A DNA stretch of 5,121 bases from Candidatus Bathyarchaeota archaeon (GCA_029883255.1 JAOUJL010000111.1:1-5121); one strand, 5' to 3'; numbered from the stretch's first letter, positions 1-4,861 are shown. Program-made: numbers and translations. The notes: a model not told the origin generated them from the sequence alone.

Positions 1-26
1 AACGTTCCAGCAGATAAACTTTGCAT
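1..26 (-). CDS. psmA: Possible first codons of proteasome alpha subunit (partial)
   Basis: Seven bases after the rnp2 stop, an ATG on the minus strand (26..24) opens a frame reading MQSLSAGT and then a codon starting TT before the window ends. Only eight full codons are visible, so homology cannot be claimed. Proteasome alpha subunits commonly begin with a short variable leader followed by a (G/A)(Y/F)DRA motif; the visible T plus a codon beginning TT would fit such a start. In many archaeal genomes psmA directly follows the Pop5 gene in this superoperon, and that context is the main reason for the call. No strong Shine-Dalgarno is seen, as expected for a tightly coupled gene. It could equally be a chance ATG. 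Confidence 0.35.
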
Positions 27-33
27 CAAGGAT

Positions 34-354
34 CTACATTGCTGCTTTTTTGCGAAGCGCCTTCAACGTTCCGGAAACCCCTACAATATGAACCACTGCG
101 GGTTTTCCATTAATCTCGGTTATGGAAGCGATGGAAGCTTTCACCATTTCTAGGGCTTTATGCAGACAGCGCACAACGACGTAGTTTTTCTGTAGGTTGT
201 ACTCGATAAGAGCTAGGTCTACTTGACTAGCGCCGTATTCCCCAAAGAGTTTAAGGATGGCGCTCCAAATGGCGTCTATCACGTCTTTTTCGTTGATAAC
301 TTGTTCGCTCACAATCATCAGATGGAGATACCGTCTTCTCATGCGCCGAGGCAA
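34..354 (-). CDS. rnp2: RNase P protein component 2 (Pop5 homologue)
   Basis: Protein subunit of archaeal RNase P, which removes 5' leaders from pre-tRNA. In archaea Pop5 pairs with Rpp30 as a heterotetramer that activates the catalytic domain of the RNase P RNA. The 106-residue product is slightly short for the family. It has the expected Arg-rich start (RRRYLHLMIVSE), the ferredoxin-like alternation (DVIDAIWSAILKLFGEYGAS, then a strand with YVVVRC), the KALEMVKASIASI helix, and the typical end VHIVGVSGTLKALRKK. The start is decided by AAGGAGGG on the minus strand (368..361), six bases before a TTG at 354. The next ATG (342, residue 5) would lie 18 bases away, so TTG is preferred. The gene overlaps the end of rnp3 by 104 nt in another frame. 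Neighbours fit co-expression with rnp3 and the COG1325 protein. Confidence 0.92.
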   Translation of the reverse strand: MPRRMRRRYLHLMIVSEQVINEKDVIDAIWSAILKLFGEYGASQVDLALIEYNLQKNYVVVRCLHKALEMVKASIASITEINGKPAVVHIVGVSGTLKALRKKAAM

Positions 355-1087
355 ATGCTTCCCTCCTTGGACTCCTTATAATGCGTATGCCTGGAGCTAT
401 ATAATCTGAGCTCAGCTTTTCTCTGTTCCGCTTGATTATTGCAAGGGGGTTCTCTGAAAGAGCACACAACGCAGGCTCTTGAGGCATGTCAAAAAGAGTA
501 GCTAGAGCGGCGTAATCATAGGGGCTTCTCATGAGGTACGGATCTTTTGCTCCACTAGAAAGTATGACTGGTACGCCAAACCTTTTTGCGATGACTACCT
601 CTTTTCGTAGACGTGAAAGAAGACGGATCCTTGAAAAACCTTTTAGCGAAAGAAGTGGTGCCATGTCTATTTCAAGGGACGACAATGCCTTAGAAGCAAG
701 CTCCGCCTCTGCGTAATCAAAAAATCGTTTACGGAGGTTGGTTGCGGGAAAAGACAGAAGGTCTACTCTCCGATCTTTGGCCGCCTGCCTTGCGACAGAC
801 TTTGAGTTGCACGTGACCGAAACGATTTCGAACCTTCGCCTGAAACGACGCAGATCTAGTAATAATTCGTGGGGCGTATTGGGGGCGAGGTCAAGCCTTG
901 TAACAATGTCTATTTTGGCGTCGCTGCAGATGCGTTGCAATTCATGGATCGTGCCTCGCACGAGATTCGGTTGTATTGGTATGCCAATCAAGTGATATCC
1001 TAGCTCCGAAGATTTATTGATCATTTTCTCTACTTGATTAGAATTGGCGATTGATGGACGAAAGTGTGGATCGACAAACTTTCTCAT
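251..1087 (-). CDS. rnp3: RNase P protein component 3 (Rpp30 homologue)
   Basis: Rpp30-family subunit of RNase P, a PHP/TIM-barrel-like protein that partners Pop5 (rnp2, next gene). From the ATG at 1087 it has 278 residues. Recognisable parts are the N-terminal strand KFVDPHFRP, the LGYHLIGIPI segment, the VDLLSFPA strand, the long VILSSGA segment, RSPYDYAALATLF and the terminal ENPLAIIKRNREKL helix followed by APGIRII. The ATG overlaps the TGA of the upstream COG1325 gene as ATGA, so I prefer it to an in-frame GTG 24 bases upstream that lacks a ribosome site. The last 41 residues (from about base 376) are a charged tail rich in Arg, Lys, Asp and Glu. It extends beyond where the conserved fold should end and mostly overlaps rnp2. 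The family is usually nearer 210-240 residues, so the tail is probably a lineage-specific run-on. Confidence 0.92.
   Translation of the reverse strand: MRKFVDPHFRPSIANSNQVEKMINKSSELGYHLIGIPIQPNLVRGTIHELQRICSDAKIDIVTRLDLAPNTPHELLLDLRRFRRRFEIVSVTCNSKSVARQAAKDRRVDLLSFPATNLRKRFFDYAEAELASKALSSLEIDMAPLLSLKGFSRIRLLSRLRKEVVIAKRFGVPVILSSGAKDPYLMRSPYDYAALATLFDMPQEPALCALSENPLAIIKRNREKLSSDYIAPGIRIIRSPRREAFASAHEKTVSPSDDCERTSYQRKRRDRRHLERHP
361..368 (-). promoter_or_regulatory. Shine-Dalgarno for rnp2, inside rnp3
   Basis: The minus strand reads AAGGAGGG here, a near-ideal archaeal ribosome binding site, with a six-base spacer to a TTG codon at 354. It lies within the 3' coding part of rnp3. It therefore selects the TTG start over the ATG twelve bases further on, and implies independent initiation of rnp2 rather than only stop-start coupling. 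Confidence 0.75.
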
Positions 1088-1518
1088 GTTAATATCCCAA
1101 GGTCTTGGCACGTCTTAACAATGTCTTCAGTTTTCGCTTTCTTGAGTCGTATGCGTAGACGAATGGCGTCGGTGGTGAAGAGCTTGAGTTCTCCTTGGAG
1201 GGCGGCTTGTTTATCTAGTCGAATGTAGAGACTTCCTTTCTGCACGTGCAAATCGATTTCCTCATGTAACGCTTTTTTATCTAACTCTCCAAGGCGTGAA
1301 GAAAAATTCTCGACGACAGCTTTGACTATTTCTTTTTTCTTTATTCTGGTTTCGAAAAGAAGGATGGAATTGCCATAGTGGCCTTGCAGATTGTCTCTTC
1401 TGAATACTATGTCATCGACGTAGTTAGCCGGAAGAACGTTCTGAACCGCTTCGATGACCTTGTCCAAGTCCTCGGTCGCGTGTGCGAAGAAACGTATATC
1501 AATGTAAGCTATGGACAT
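1084..1518 (-). CDS. Predicted exosome-associated RNA-binding protein (COG1325 family)
   Basis: A 144-residue protein matching the archaeal COG1325 family (Pfam RNA_binding), predicted from gene neighbourhood to work with the exosome or RNase P; its exact biochemical role is not settled. Visible features are the opening AYIDIRFFAHATEDLDKVIE strand-helix, a central FRRDNLQGHYGNSILLFE segment typical of the family, and a C-terminal strand RLRIRLKKAK followed by a short helix. The start is ATG with GAGGTT on the minus strand (1533..1528) about nine bases upstream. The stop overlaps the rnp3 start by ATGA, showing translational coupling. A 59-base gap separates it from L13e upstream and contains an AT-rich TATA-like stretch, so it may be read both from L13e and from its own promoter. 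Confidence 0.88.
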   Translation of the reverse strand: MSIAYIDIRFFAHATEDLDKVIEAVQNVLPANYVDDIVFRRDNLQGHYGNSILLFETRIKKKEIVKAVVENFSSRLGELDKKALHEEIDLHVQKGSLYIRLDKQAALQGELKLFTTDAIRLRIRLKKAKTEDIVKTCQDLGILT

Positions 1519-1560
1519 TGGAGCCGAAACCTCTGCACGTTAACCTTACGAATAGTTCTA

Positions 1561-1574
1561 TCTTAATATTTTAG
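1561..1574 (-). promoter_or_regulatory. Possible TATA element for the COG1325-rnp3-rnp2 run
   Basis: On the minus strand this reads CTAAAATATTAAGA, an AT-rich stretch inside the 59-base gap after L13e. A start site 25 or so bases downstream would give a roughly 20-base leader that still includes the GAGGTT ribosome site. Similar AT-rich runs arise by chance, so this is weak. Confidence 0.25.
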
Positions 1575-1577
1575 CCT

Positions 1578-1844
1578 TCACTGATCTTTAGGGTGTTTCT
1601 GCCGCTTCTCCAGTAACACTTCTTTTTTTCTCTTCTTAGGTTTTGAACCCAATTTTCTCATGTGCTCTTTTATGATTTTGACGTTTTCTGGATGTTTCGT
1701 TTTTCTTCTCAGATCGATGGGTATGGCTAACTTGAGTGCCTGCTTGAAATCTATCTTAGCCTCCTTTAGTTCGCCTCTGCTGAAACCTTTGCCCTTTCGG
1801 ATACTGCTCTTCTCTTTCCGTACCACTGATTGAATCTTCATCAT
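1578..1844 (-). CDS. rpl13e: Large-subunit ribosomal protein L13e
   Basis: An 88-residue basic protein with the archaeal L13e signature. A short variable leader is followed by GKGFSRGELKEAKIDFKQAL, then KLAIPIDLRRKTKHPENV, corresponding to the conserved GRGFS-x-GELK-x-AG and the IPVDKRRR(T/K)-x-HP-x-NV patterns of the family. The C-terminus is a Lys/Arg-rich extension (KLGSKPKKRKK) suited to rRNA contact. Archaeal L13e is found mainly in TACK and Asgard lineages, so it is a useful lineage marker. Two ATG codons are adjacent (1844 and 1841); no clear Shine-Dalgarno precedes them. A TATA-like element about 35 bases upstream predicts a very short leader, so translation may be nearly leaderless. 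It is divergent from pdaD and upstream of the exosome/RNase P cluster on the same strand. It stands out as a small ribosomal gene inserted into that superoperon. Confidence 0.88.
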   Translation of the reverse strand: MMKIQSVVRKEKSSIRKGKGFSRGELKEAKIDFKQALKLAIPIDLRRKTKHPENVKIIKEHMRKLGSKPKKRKKEVLLEKRQKHPKDQ

Positions 1845-1874
1845 TGTTCAGCTTACTTGTGGTGCAACGAGGTT

Positions 1875-1890
1875 TGATATAGATTTCGCT
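1875..1890 (-). promoter_or_regulatory. Candidate archaeal promoter for rpl13e (BRE + TATA)
   Basis: The minus strand reads AGCGAAATCTATATCA: a BRE-like GCGAAA followed by a TATA-like CTATATC. A start site about 25-27 bases downstream falls near base 1851, only a few bases before the L13e ATG, which fits the lack of a Shine-Dalgarno. Confidence 0.4.
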
Positions 1891-1934
1891 AAAATCGTCT
1901 TAAGAAACCTCGAAGGGACCGTGGAATGTTCATC

Positions 1935-1948
1935 GCAAGGTTAATAAT
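1935..1948 (+). promoter_or_regulatory. Candidate promoter for pdaD
   Basis: GCAAGG followed by TTAATAAT resembles a BRE/TATA pair. Transcription would start near 1971-1975, leaving a leader of about 22-26 bases that includes AAGGA (1980-1984), a weak ribosome site 12 bases before the ATG. It sits back to back with the L13e promoter in the 152-base divergent gap. Confidence 0.35.
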
Positions 1949-1996
1949 GCAGTTTTGTTGATTGCACTACGTTGCTAGTAAGGAAAAAACAGAAAA

Positions 1997-2458
1997 ATGA
2001 TTCCTAAGGAATTTTTTGTAACAGGCGGTGAAGCAATCAGCCCGATTTCTCAACTTAACGCCTTCGACCGCGCCCTGAAGAACGCTGGAATAGAGCAATG
2101 TAACTTGGTTCCAGTGAGTTCCATACTTCCACATACATGCAAAGAAAGAGAATGGAAGAAAATACCCGCCGGTTCCATCACTTACACGGTGATAGCCAGA
2201 ATGGACGGAAAAGGAGAAACAACGATTGCCGCTGGAATCGCATGGGCATGGGGAAAAAACATGATACACGGACTCGTAGCAGAGGCTAATGGACACATGG
2301 ATAAAAAAACTCTAAAGAAAACTCTCAAATGGAGAATCAAAGAGATGGCGAAGACACGAGGAATCGAAATCGAAAAAATAGATTATCGAACAGAGGTTTT
2401 GAGAGTGCCCATAGAAAATTATGGCTGTGTCATAGCAGCACTAGTTTTCATACCATAA
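1997..2458 (+). CDS. pdaD: Pyruvoyl-dependent arginine decarboxylase proenzyme
   Basis: Converts L-arginine to agmatine and CO2, the entry step of archaeal polyamine synthesis and of agmatine supply for tRNA-Ile modification. The 153-residue proenzyme belongs to the PvlArgDC family. The self-cleavage signature VPVSSILP is at residues 38-45: cleavage between Ser41 and Ser42 would give a 41-residue beta chain and a 112-residue alpha chain whose Ser42 becomes the pyruvoyl group. Asn36, six residues before that serine, matches the conserved substrate-binding Asn of the family. Glu96 in GLVAEANGH matches the expected catalytic Glu. The opening PKEFFVTGGEA and the Trp/Gly-rich IAWAWGK are also typical, so the enzyme appears intact. 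It is the only plus-strand gene in the left half, divergent from L13e and convergent with L15e, and its metabolism is unrelated to the flanking cluster. Confidence 0.95.
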   Translation: MIPKEFFVTGGEAISPISQLNAFDRALKNAGIEQCNLVPVSSILPHTCKEREWKKIPAGSITYTVIARMDGKGETTIAAGIAWAWGKNMIHGLVAEANGHMDKKTLKKTLKWRIKEMAKTRGIEIEKIDYRTEVLRVPIENYGCVIAALVFIP

Positions 2459-2499
2459 CACTATCCAGCGGTTCAACTCCCAAGACTCTGTCCAACGAG

Positions 2500-2506
2500 A
2501 AAAAAA
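2500..2506 (-). terminator. T7 run, likely terminator for rpl15e
   Basis: On the minus strand GGA is followed by seven T and CTC, 84 bases past the L15e stop. Archaeal RNA polymerase terminates at such oligo-T runs. It lies in the convergent gap and would stop L15e transcripts before they run antisense into pdaD. Confidence 0.45.
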
Positions 2507-2520
2507 TCCAAACGCCCTCG

Positions 2521-2552
2521 GATTCTAAGTTTGATATTCATTGGTTAGAATC
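2521..2552. terminator. Inverted repeat between convergent pdaD and rpl15e
   Basis: GATTCTAA (2521-2528) pairs perfectly with TTAGAATC (2545-2552) around a 16-base loop. It is followed on the plus strand by a T-rich stretch (about 2567-2590). It may act as a bidirectional terminator or an RNA 3'-end stabiliser. An eight-base perfect repeat at this spacing could still be chance. Confidence 0.35.
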
Positions 2553-2589
2553 TAGGGAAGTGTAGTCCTTCTCATCTTCTTGCTTCTTT

Positions 2590-3162
2590 TCACTTGCGGC
2601 TAGCTCTGCGACTCGGCCGAGCCTTCTCTGCTCCACGACCTTTATGATGAAATCCCCGGATCTCCTTGCCAGCGCTGGTTAATCCACGGAACACTCGGCC
2701 ACGATGAACTCCCTCACAGATCCAATTGATATCTTTATCTGATTTAATGACTGGATGACTTGGGTCAACAAGAATCACCTCAAACCATTTTGAACGCCCG
2801 TCCTCCCAAACCCAGTAAGAGTTCAAAACTTCTAGATTTGGGAACTTTCTTGCTAATCTTTCCTCACCAATGAGCCTCAAGCTTTTCGCGGGCTTGAATT
2901 TCTTAATACCCATACGTTTGGGCCTTCTACCTCCTTTCGGCTTACGTCTCCGAACGCCTCCACGCCTAACACGAACGCGAGCGACGACAAATCCCTGCTT
3001 AGCTTTGTATCCTAACTTTCTCGCTCGATCCAGTCGCGTCGGCTTTTCAATTCTGAGAATTGTCGGCTGTTTCCGCCATTCTATAGCTCTGTGCCACATT
3101 AACTCCTTTACATAGGAAGCTTTAGGTCGTTTCCAAGCTGCCGCGATGTGTTTGTAGCTCAT
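2590..3162 (-). CDS. rpl15e: Large-subunit ribosomal protein L15e
   Basis: A 190-residue basic ribosomal protein of full family length. Diagnostic stretches are the start [33 protein letters not shown], the Arg/Gly-rich loop [20 protein letters not shown] that penetrates r[30 protein letters not shown], and the C-terminal [22 protein letters not shown]. The ATG is preceded by GAGGG on the minus strand (3175..3171) with an eight-base spacer. A TATA-like element lies about 55 bases upstream. In many archaea L15e heads the run leading to COG1325, rnp3, rnp2 and psmA; here it is cut off from the rest by pdaD and L13e and ends with its own oligo-T. Upstream lies a degraded integrase, so the promoter has an accessory region at its back. 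Confidence 0.97.
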   Translation of the reverse strand: MSYKHIAAAWKRPKASYVKELMWHRAIEWRKQPTILRIEKPTRLDRARKLGYKAKQGFVVARVRVRRGGVRRRKPKGGRRPKRMGIKKFKPAKSLRLIGEERLARKFPNLEVLNSYWVWEDGRSKWFEVILVDPSHPVIKSDKDINWICEGVHRGRVFRGLTSAGKEIRGFHHKGRGAEKARPSRRASRK

Positions 3163-3170
3163 TTCCTAAA

Positions 3171-3175
3171 CCCTC
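3171..3175 (-). promoter_or_regulatory. Shine-Dalgarno of rpl15e
   Basis: Minus strand GAGGG with an eight-base spacer to the ATG at 3162; supports that start. Confidence 0.6.
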
Positions 3176-3213
3176 TATCTGCATGTTTACGGTTCAACCT
3201 CACCGTCAAGACG

Positions 3214-3230
3214 ATTAATAAACCTTTTCC
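3214..3230 (-). promoter_or_regulatory. Candidate promoter for rpl15e (BRE + TATA)
   Basis: The minus strand reads GGAAAAGGTTTATTAAT: a purine-rich BRE followed by TTTATTAAT. Start of transcription near 3192 would leave a leader of about 30 bases containing the GAGGG site. A second AT-rich candidate (TTTAAAAA on the minus strand, about 3244-3251) lies 30 bases further upstream, immediately after the integrase stop. Confidence 0.45.
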
Positions 3231-3261
3231 GCGTCTTCTACACTTTTTAAACCCTATCTTG

Positions 3262-3579
3262 TTACTTCGGTTTTCTGAAGAGCATCACACCATTAGGACT
3301 GGTGCAGACATATTCAAAGCCAGCCTCGATCAACGCTCTTCCACCCTTGTCAGAGCGTGTTCCTCTGGTAATGTACTGATCGGCTTCAAAGTTCACCAAG
3401 TGGGTGTAGATGATCGTGTTCTGGATGTTCTTGTGACCAAGCAAGTTCATGACAGAAAGCAGTTTACCGCCTGTCTGGTGATACTCCATAGTGGCTTGCC
3501 AATGCCTGAGCGTGTGAAAGTGGGCCTGTTCAAGCCGTGGATTGTCAAGTTTCAGGGTTATGCATGCATGCAACAACAA
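3262..3579 (-). pseudogene. Tyrosine recombinase/integrase, C-terminal remnant
   Basis: Only the C-terminal catalytic half of an archaeal phage-type integrase remains. In the 105-residue frame, HTLRH (22-26) gives the His-x-x-Arg pair (H22, R25), LLGH supplies H49, and YTHL supplies the nucleophile Tyr58. The end (LIEAGFEYVC, then G-x-x-LFRKPK) is typical of a chromosomal integrase type common in archaea. The DNA-binding N-terminal domain, the first catalytic Arg and the beta-strand Lys are missing. Family-like sequence starts only around residue 9-10 (KLDNPRL). The nominal start is a TTG within a TTG triplet that has no ribosome site, and an in-frame stop lies 15 bases upstream. No remnant of the missing part is seen in any frame of the next 150 bases. 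It is most likely a decayed integrated element. It ends about 100 bases before the L15e start, and no tRNA target site is visible. Confidence 0.8.
3559..3570. repeat. TATGCATGCATG, copy A
   Basis: This 12-mer recurs at 4910-4921, and its 9-base core TGCATGCAT also occurs at 4573-4581. This copy sits exactly where recognisable integrase sequence breaks off and where a small plus-strand ORF starts. It contains the self-complementary ATGCATGCAT. Confidence 0.5.
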
Positions 3580-3720
3580 GAGATAGAACCCCTAATCCGT
3601 GAAGAGGCATATCTGTTTGCCAAGTATTTGAGAAATGAAAGAAAAATGTGGAATCCCAGAATAGCTAATTGTAGGTTGCGCACTATCTACGACTTGAATT
3701 CACAGGGACACTCTTCTTGA
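3568..3720 (+). CDS. Unassigned 50-codon ORF or gene fragment
   Basis: The frame starts at ATG 3568 and gives a 50-residue peptide beginning MQQQEIEPLIREEAYLFAKY, then LRNERKMWNPRIA, ending GHSS. Its first half has a helix-like mix of acidic, basic and hydrophobic residues. It covers most of the otherwise empty 155-base gap between the integrase remnant and the next gene. The ATG is inside the ATGCATGCATG repeat; AGGG lies about ten bases upstream but is unconvincing. It could be a real small gene, the N-terminal stub of a gene broken by the same event that truncated the integrase, or chance. I do not recognise a family. Confidence 0.22.
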   Translation: MQQQEIEPLIREEAYLFAKYLRNERKMWNPRIANCRLRTIYDLNSQGHSS

Positions 3721-3734
3721 ACTACTGGTGCGTC

Positions 3735-4511
3735 TTATTCAAGTTCTTTTCGTCTTGCTTCTCGTCTTTCTTTTCGTCTTGCTTGTCGTCTTTCCTTGTC
3801 GCCCCAAGCTTCTTGTCTCTCTTCCCGTTCCATTCCTTGTATCTTTTCTCTTCCTGCTTCTCGTCCCTCCGCTTCTCGCTCCCCTATTCTCTTCTCTTCT
3901 TTCTCAGCTTCTCGCCTCTCTTCTCTTCCCATCTCTTTTCTCGCTTCTCGTCTTACTTCTCGTCTCTCCGCTTCTCCCCTAGCTTCTCTTGTCGCTTCCC
4001 ATCCCATGGCTAGTATCTCTTCTCTTCTCGCTTCTCGGCGCTCTACGTCTCCGAGCATCGCTAATTTCTCGTTGTAAAAGTGAGCAGCTACATTTACTAC
4101 GTCACCGATTCTTTTGCTCACAAATTTATACTGTTCAATGTTTTTCTCAAGGGAAGTGGCGTGGTCGGTGAGCCCTTTCTTCTCTGCCTTTTCTTTTGCT
4201 TTCTCCGTCGCGTGTATGGTCTTCGACGCGAGGTCTTGGATAACTTTGATGTATCTACCCCGCTCCTCTGGGTTTTGAGTAGCCTCGAAAATGGCCTTAT
4301 CCACTGCCACTCTGTATTTCCGTATAGCTTCTTCGTAGTTTCCATCCTTGATACTTGTCTCTGCTTCCTCGAGGAGGAGCTCGAGATCCTTGGGGGATAT
4401 GGCTGCTATAGGATCGAGAGGCAGCATACGTTCGAGAACAGCAAGCAGTTCTGCATCGCCTGCACATAGCTCCTTCAACAAATCTTCTTCTTTCTCTTCT
4501 TTTTTCTGCAT
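3735..4511 (-). CDS. TPR-like helical protein with long Arg/Glu-rich tail, function unknown
   Basis: A 258-residue predicted soluble protein with no signal peptide or membrane segment. Residues 1-10 are charged. Residues 42-76 (LLEEAETSIKDGNYEEAIRK followed by YRVAVDKAIFEA) have the Ala/Gly/Tyr spacing of a TPR or MIT-like helical hairpin. Residues 85-150 form further helices. Residues 157-258 are almost only Arg, Glu, Lys, Ala and Gly, with recurring REA and RRE units and few hydrophobic residues, resembling a charged single alpha-helix rather than a heptad coiled coil. The ATG at 4511 has GTGAT on the minus strand six bases upstream, matching the 16S tail. The tail is encoded by a GA-rich tract and all of it is in frame. 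TPR-like parts usually bind proteins, and basic/acidic tails may bind nucleic acid or act as a spacer. I infer a scaffold role only loosely, and no named family is recognised. Confidence 0.75.
   Translation of the reverse strand: MQKKEEKEEDLLKELCAGDAELLAVLERMLPLDPIAAISPKDLELLLEEAETSIKDGNYEEAIRKYRVAVDKAIFEATQNPEERGRYIKVIQDLASKTIHATEKAKEKAEKKGLTDHATSLEKNIEQYKFVSKRIGDVVNVAAHFYNEKLAMLGDVERREARREEILAMGWEATREARGEAERREVRREARKEMGREERREAEKEEKRIGEREAEGREAGREKIQGMEREERQEAWGDKERRQARRKERREARRKELE
3738..4043. repeat. Imperfect polypyrimidine/polypurine repeat tract
   Basis: The plus strand is strongly pyrimidine-rich: in 3841-3960 I count 13 purines in 120 bases. CTTCTCG occurs eight times (3758, 3857, 3872, 3908, 3944, 3956, 4024, 4031). 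Seven of these share one reading phase and encode Arg-Glu-Ala on the minus strand. Two successive intervals are exactly 36 bases. The pattern fits growth by slippage or unequal exchange under selection to keep the minus-strand frame. Such tracts can form triplex DNA. The open plus-strand frames over this stretch follow from the lack of purine-containing stop codons. Confidence 0.8.
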
Positions 4512-4572
4512 AAGCCCATCACTCTATTTTATTGTTTGAACCACTCTAACTTAAAGTCTTGCCCGCTTAACC

Positions 4573-4581
4573 TGCATGCAT
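4573..4581. repeat. TGCATGCAT, copy B
   Basis: Shares its nine bases with the 3559-3570 and 4910-4921 copies. It lies 61 bases upstream of the start codon of the charged-helix protein, where an upstream regulatory site could be. Confidence 0.4.
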
Positions 4582-4659
4582 TAGGAAGGGAGGACATAAA
4601 TTTTTAGTGCAACTTCGTGTATAGTGGACATTGTGAAATTGCTGGAGCGAGGATGTAGA

Positions 4660-4670
4660 TTATATTTTTA
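4660..4670 (+). promoter_or_regulatory. Candidate TATA box for the small basic ORF
   Basis: TTATATTTTTA is the best TATA-like stretch in the right half. A start about 25-27 bases downstream (near 4690) leaves a leader of about 38 bases that contains the GAGGTGA ribosome site. Confidence 0.45.
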
Positions 4671-4710
4671 ACAACCAGTTTATTTTGGAAAGGAAGCTAT
4701 TGATAATTGA

Positions 4711-4717
4711 GAGGTGA
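4711..4717 (+). promoter_or_regulatory. Shine-Dalgarno for the small basic ORF
   Basis: GAGGTGA matches the archaeal 16S 3' end over seven bases. It lies 11 bases before GTG 4729. An ATG one base after it (4719) opens only a five-codon frame that stops over the GTG, so GTG is the sensible start. Confidence 0.6.
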
Positions 4718-4728
4718 GATGACAGAAC

Positions 4729-4830
4729 GTGAGTAGACGCGAGAATTCCCGTAAAGAGAAGAAAGTGCACAAGCAGAAGGGCCAGCAAACGAGAAGAACT
4801 CGCGGTGGAAAGAAACAGAAGAGAAGGTAA
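4729..4830 (+). CDS. Small, very basic protein (33 aa), unknown
   Basis: GTG start to TAA gives a 33-residue peptide beginning MSRRENSRKEKKVHKQKGQQ and ending GGKKQKRR. Sixteen residues are Lys or Arg and only two are acidic, and there is essentially no hydrophobic core. This composition is that of a nucleic-acid-binding peptide or a small ribosomal protein such as L41e or S30e, but I do not see their signature sequences. Evidence for reality is a strong Shine-Dalgarno, a TATA-like element at a suitable distance, and an in-frame stop (TGA 4720-4722) just upstream that leaves GTG as the only start. Against it are its short length and the chance of such frames in AG-rich DNA. It is followed by 31 bases and then a cluster of palindromes. 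Confidence 0.5.
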   Translation: MSRRENSRKEKKVHKQKGQQTRRTRGGKKQKRR

Positions 4831-4861
4831 GATCCTGGGCCTGACAAACAAAAACCTACCA

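Larger units (their letters stand above)
4512..4728. other. Divergent intergenic region
   Basis: This 217-base gap separates the minus-strand charged-helix gene from the plus-strand basic ORF. It holds a copy of TGCATGCAT (4573-4581), a self-complementary-leaning AT stretch ATAAATTTTTA (4595-4605) that could serve either strand as a TATA box, and a second TATA-like stretch at 4660-4670. GAAGGGAGGA just before 4595 resembles a Shine-Dalgarno, but no ORF starts after it. No RNA gene is recognised. Confidence 0.5.

Noticed and set aside
1967..2296. Minus-strand 109-codon frame
   Set aside because: Antisense of pdaD, whose active-site motif is intact.
2466..2482. GGTTCAACTCC resembling a tRNA T-arm
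   Set aside because: No acceptor, D or anticodon stem can be built around it, and the 5' side is pdaD coding sequence. A similar word near 3191 fails for the same reason.
2329..2565. Plus-strand 78-codon frame over the pdaD 3' end
   Set aside because: Alternative phase of pdaD running into the intergenic gap; no family features.
3148..3567. Plus-strand frame opposite the integrase remnant
   Set aside because: Mirror of the HTLRH to LFRKPK coding sequence; only its last 50 codons lie outside and were listed separately.
3738..4043. CRISPR or minisatellite array
   Set aside because: Units are short, imperfect and irregularly spaced, without constant repeat and variable spacer structure; they follow the coding phase instead.
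3717..4077. Three overlapping open plus-strand frames rich in Ser, Leu and Phe
   Set aside because: They result from a polypyrimidine strand that cannot form stop codons; the minus-strand frame has a start site, a TPR-like head and in-phase repeats.
4080..4469. 129-codon plus-strand frame
   Set aside because: Lies opposite the well-structured N-terminal part of the charged-helix protein; composition is that of an antisense shadow.
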